Assembly: GCA_038206985.1 (NCBI GenBank)
Contig: JBBRAH010000001.1
Coordinates: 124,001-188,000 of the forward strand
Origin: CAXMST01 sp038206985
GTDB lineage: Bacteria; Actinomycetota; Thermoleophilia; Solirubrobacterales; 70-9
Length of the DNA: 64,000 bases
Direction: 5' to 3'
Under the pieces are notes generated by a model. It was not told the origin of the DNA. It saw nothing but the letters and a program-made list of their open reading frames with translations, and did no database searches. How positions within the stretch are numbered: the stretch's first letter is position 1; each line of letters opens with the position of its first letter. Made by a program: the position numbers and the translations under genes. Below, in pieces: positions 62,704 to 64,000 of the stretch.

Positions 62704-63636
62704 GCCGGTGTCGCGCCGCCGCTCCCATCGGTTCCACCCCACCATCACCACTCCGGCGTACAGCCAGCCGAGCAGGATGTCGAAGAAGTAGTGCTCGCCG
62801 GTGGCGATCAGGGTGAACGCCATCGCCAGCGTATAGAGCACCAGCAGGGGTCGCAAGCGCGGCCCGACGCGGTCCCAGAGAAAGAATGCGACGAGCGCTG
62901 TGAAGCCGGCGTGCAGCGACGGGACAGCGGCGACCAGGTTGACGTTGCCCTGGCCCTTGGCGATCAGCCCGGCCGTGCCGACATCGAGTGCCTGGAAGCC
63001 CTGCGCGGTGGTGCGATTGATGCCCTCGAGCAGACCCATCTCTGCCGCCATCCAGGGCGGCGCCGCCGGGAAGGCGATGTAGGTGGCCAGACCTGCGATG
63101 GCGAGTGTCACCAGACGGCGGCTGTAGCGCAGGAAGCCCGGACGATCGCGCGACCAGAGCAGGCCGGCTACCGCGAAGGGGACGATGAAGTACGACGTGT
63201 AAACGATCGAGAAGCCGACGTCCCACCAGCGGACCCCGGGGGTATCGAGCTGGGCCTGGAGCCACTCGGTTGGCGTCTGGCCAATGAAGACGAAGCGGTC
63301 GAAGTCGATCATCGTAGTCGTGTGAATTCCGATCCCAAGCGAGTCGGCGGCGCCGCGGGTGACGTCGTAGACGGCCAGCACCGCGACAATCGGCAGCCAG
63401 TCGACAACGATCTGCAGAATCTCGCGGGGCGGACGGCCGAGCGAGGCGAGGGCGAGCGCACCGCAGATCCAGAGGACCACCAGTTCGCGCTGGGTAGGGA
63501 TGCCGTAGACCGTGCTCCAGAGGATGAGCACGACCAGGTAGAGGGCAAGCGCGCCGCGGCGCAGCGTGATCCAATGCCGGAACCGGAACCCGCCCGCGCG
63601 CTCGTCCCCGACTCGTGTCGCGTCGGTCGCGTTCAT
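62653..63636 (-). CDS. PAP2-superfamily membrane enzyme (inositolphosphotransferase/AUR1-like)
   Basis: 327 aa, about six or more membrane helices. Motifs: YIAFPAAPPWMAAEMG, then AAVPSLHAGFTALVAFFLW with the catalytic His, and ATGEHYFFDILLGWLYAG with the second His and Asp. This order (PSLHxG ... xHYxxD) is that of lipid phosphatases and of inositolphosphoryl transferases such as AUR1. A role in phosphoinositide or arabinan-type lipid synthesis is possible in actinobacteria. ATG 63636 follows TAGCTT by 7 nt. Confidence 0.85.
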   Translation of the reverse strand: MNATDATRVGDERAGGFRFRHWITLRRGALALYLVVLILWSTVYGIPTQRELVVLWICGALALASLGRPPREILQIVVDWLPIVAVLAVYDVTRGAADSLGIGIHTTTMIDFDRFVFIGQTPTEWLQAQLDTPGVRWWDVGFSIVYTSYFIVPFAVAGLLWSRDRPGFLRYSRRLVTLAIAGLATYIAFPAAPPWMAAEMGLLEGINRTTAQGFQALDVGTAGLIAKGQGNVNLVAAVPSLHAGFTALVAFFLWDRVGPRLRPLLVLYTLAMAFTLIATGEHYFFDILLGWLYAGVVMVGWNRWERRRDTGLPADHALTLTEPGRGA

Positions 63637-63643
63637 GCCCGGA

Positions 63644-63649
63644 AAGCTA
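63644..63649 (-). promoter_or_regulatory. -10 box overlapping the cyclase stop codon
   Basis: TAGCTT on the minus strand, its TAG being the stop codon of the cyclase gene (63649-63647), 7 nt before the ATG at 63636. Confidence 0.4.
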
Positions 63650-64000
63650 GGGGTTCGAGCGCCGTGGCACGGCGAGCTGGGTCTGCTGCTTGCGACCGCG
63701 CAGCTCGACCTTCTCGACCAGCTCCCACTCGCCGGCCTCCGGAGGCCCGGCGGACTCGATCGCCGCGCCGGAGGCAAGCAGGCGCCCGGGCCGCTCCTTC
63801 GCGAGCTCCGTCAACCGCGCGGCCTCGTTGACTGCATCGCCGATCACGGTGTACTCGTAGCGATGGGCGCTGCCGATGTTGCCGGCGACGACGCGCCCGC
63901 AGGAGACCCCGATGCCTGCTCCCGCCTCCTCGAGCTCGCTCTCGAGGCGCCGGGAGAGATCCCGGCCCGCCGCCAGGGCACAGCCGGCCATGTTCTCCAG
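63647..64000 (-). CDS. Class III adenylate/guanylate cyclase, C-terminal fragment
   Basis: Open frame to the window edge, at least 117 codons. Visible part of the cyclase catalytic domain: ARDLSRRLESELEEAGAGIGVSCGRVVAGNIGSAHRYEYTVIGDAVNEAARLTELAKE, with the typical G-(V)-x-G-x-V-x-A-G-N-x-G and Y-T-x-I-G-D-x-V-N-x-A-A-R-L, including the transition-state Asn/Arg. After it a short end with RKQQTQL. It makes cAMP or cGMP. The metal Asps lie outside the window. Confidence 0.92.
   Translation of the reverse strand: MENMAGCALAAGRDLSRRLESELEEAGAGIGVSCGRVVAGNIGSAHRYEYTVIGDAVNEAARLTELAKERPGRLLASGAAIESAGPPEAGEWELVEKVELRGRKQQTQLAVPRRSNP

Noticed and set aside
1..64000. CRISPR arrays, insertion sequences, phage genes, rRNA operons
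   Set aside because: No regularly spaced repeats, transposase or integrase motifs, and no rRNA-like sequence were seen. The R1/R2 and 59-bp repeats are too few for an array.

Overview
The window is high-GC DNA from an actinobacterium. The gene mix includes SepF, a mycobacterial-type Asp-containing MurA, the ImuB/DnaE2 mutasome with a CGAAC-N4-GTTCG LexA box, short HisG with HisZ, and many GTG/TTG starts. It would fit a deep-branching, non-mycelial actinobacterium such as class Thermoleophilia/Solirubrobacterales. That placement is inference from gene content and style; nothing in the window proves it. Nearly all of it is chromosomal housekeeping and accessory metabolism. I saw no rRNA, tRNA, CRISPR array, transposase or phage gene.

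Layout. 1-9.5 kb: end of an unknown gene, then on the minus strand a GNAT enzyme, a secreted VldE/M15-like protein, ispG, a secreted beta-propeller, a fatty acyl-CoA synthetase, the site-2 protease and dxr; on the plus strand a DUF2277 protein and an FMN hydroxyacid oxidase. 9.5-15.0 kb: an island that separates dxr from cdsA. It holds two tandem ECF-sigma/single-TM-protein pairs, a small secreted protein, a membrane protein, a frameshifted NYN-domain gene and copies of an intergenic hairpin repeat. 15.1-25.5 kb: a minus-strand block of cdsA, uppS, frr, pyrH, tsf, rpsB, rluD-like, lspA, yggT, proC, sepF, yggS, pgeF and a CCA/poly(A)-type nucleotidyltransferase. 25.5-27.1 kb: a plus-strand anchored PQQ-type propeller. 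27.1-35.8 kb: minus-strand murA-hisZ-hisG-hisD-hisB, then a secreted glycosidase, then hisH-hisA-small ORF-hisF. 35.8-45.4 kb: HD protein, alpha/beta hydrolase, tatA, a zinc-binding protein, an isocitrate-dehydrogenase-family gene leading into livHMGF, with the periplasmic-type binding protein facing it, and a SHOCT protein. 45.4-51.1 kb: a lipoprotein divergent from the SOS mutasome imuB-DUF6504-dnaE2. 51.2-54 kb: a hairpin-rich intergenic stretch and a three-gene operon (50-aa protein, PAS-PAS-EAL phosphodiesterase, coiled-coil protein). 54-64 kb: a kinase-aminotransferase fusion, cupin, cytochrome P450, TetR, Baeyer-Villiger-type monooxygenase, a secreted protein with RTX-like repeats, a PAP2-type membrane enzyme and a class III cyclase fragment.

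The most unusual signals are the following. (1) A repeated promoter layout has a TAnnnT -10 box 6-8 nt before the start codon, as expected for leaderless mRNA. In four cases the TAG stop codon of the upstream gene forms the start of that box. (2) The duplicated sigma/membrane-protein island is bounded by 71-72 bp direct repeats inside what is usually a contiguous lipid/isoprenoid operon. (3) A translationally coupled micro-ORF/PAS-EAL/coiled-coil operon has not, to my knowledge, a described function. (4) A LexA box sits over the divergent start of the mutasome. (5) A 59-bp hairpin repeat occurs in two convergent intergenic regions more than 51 kb apart.
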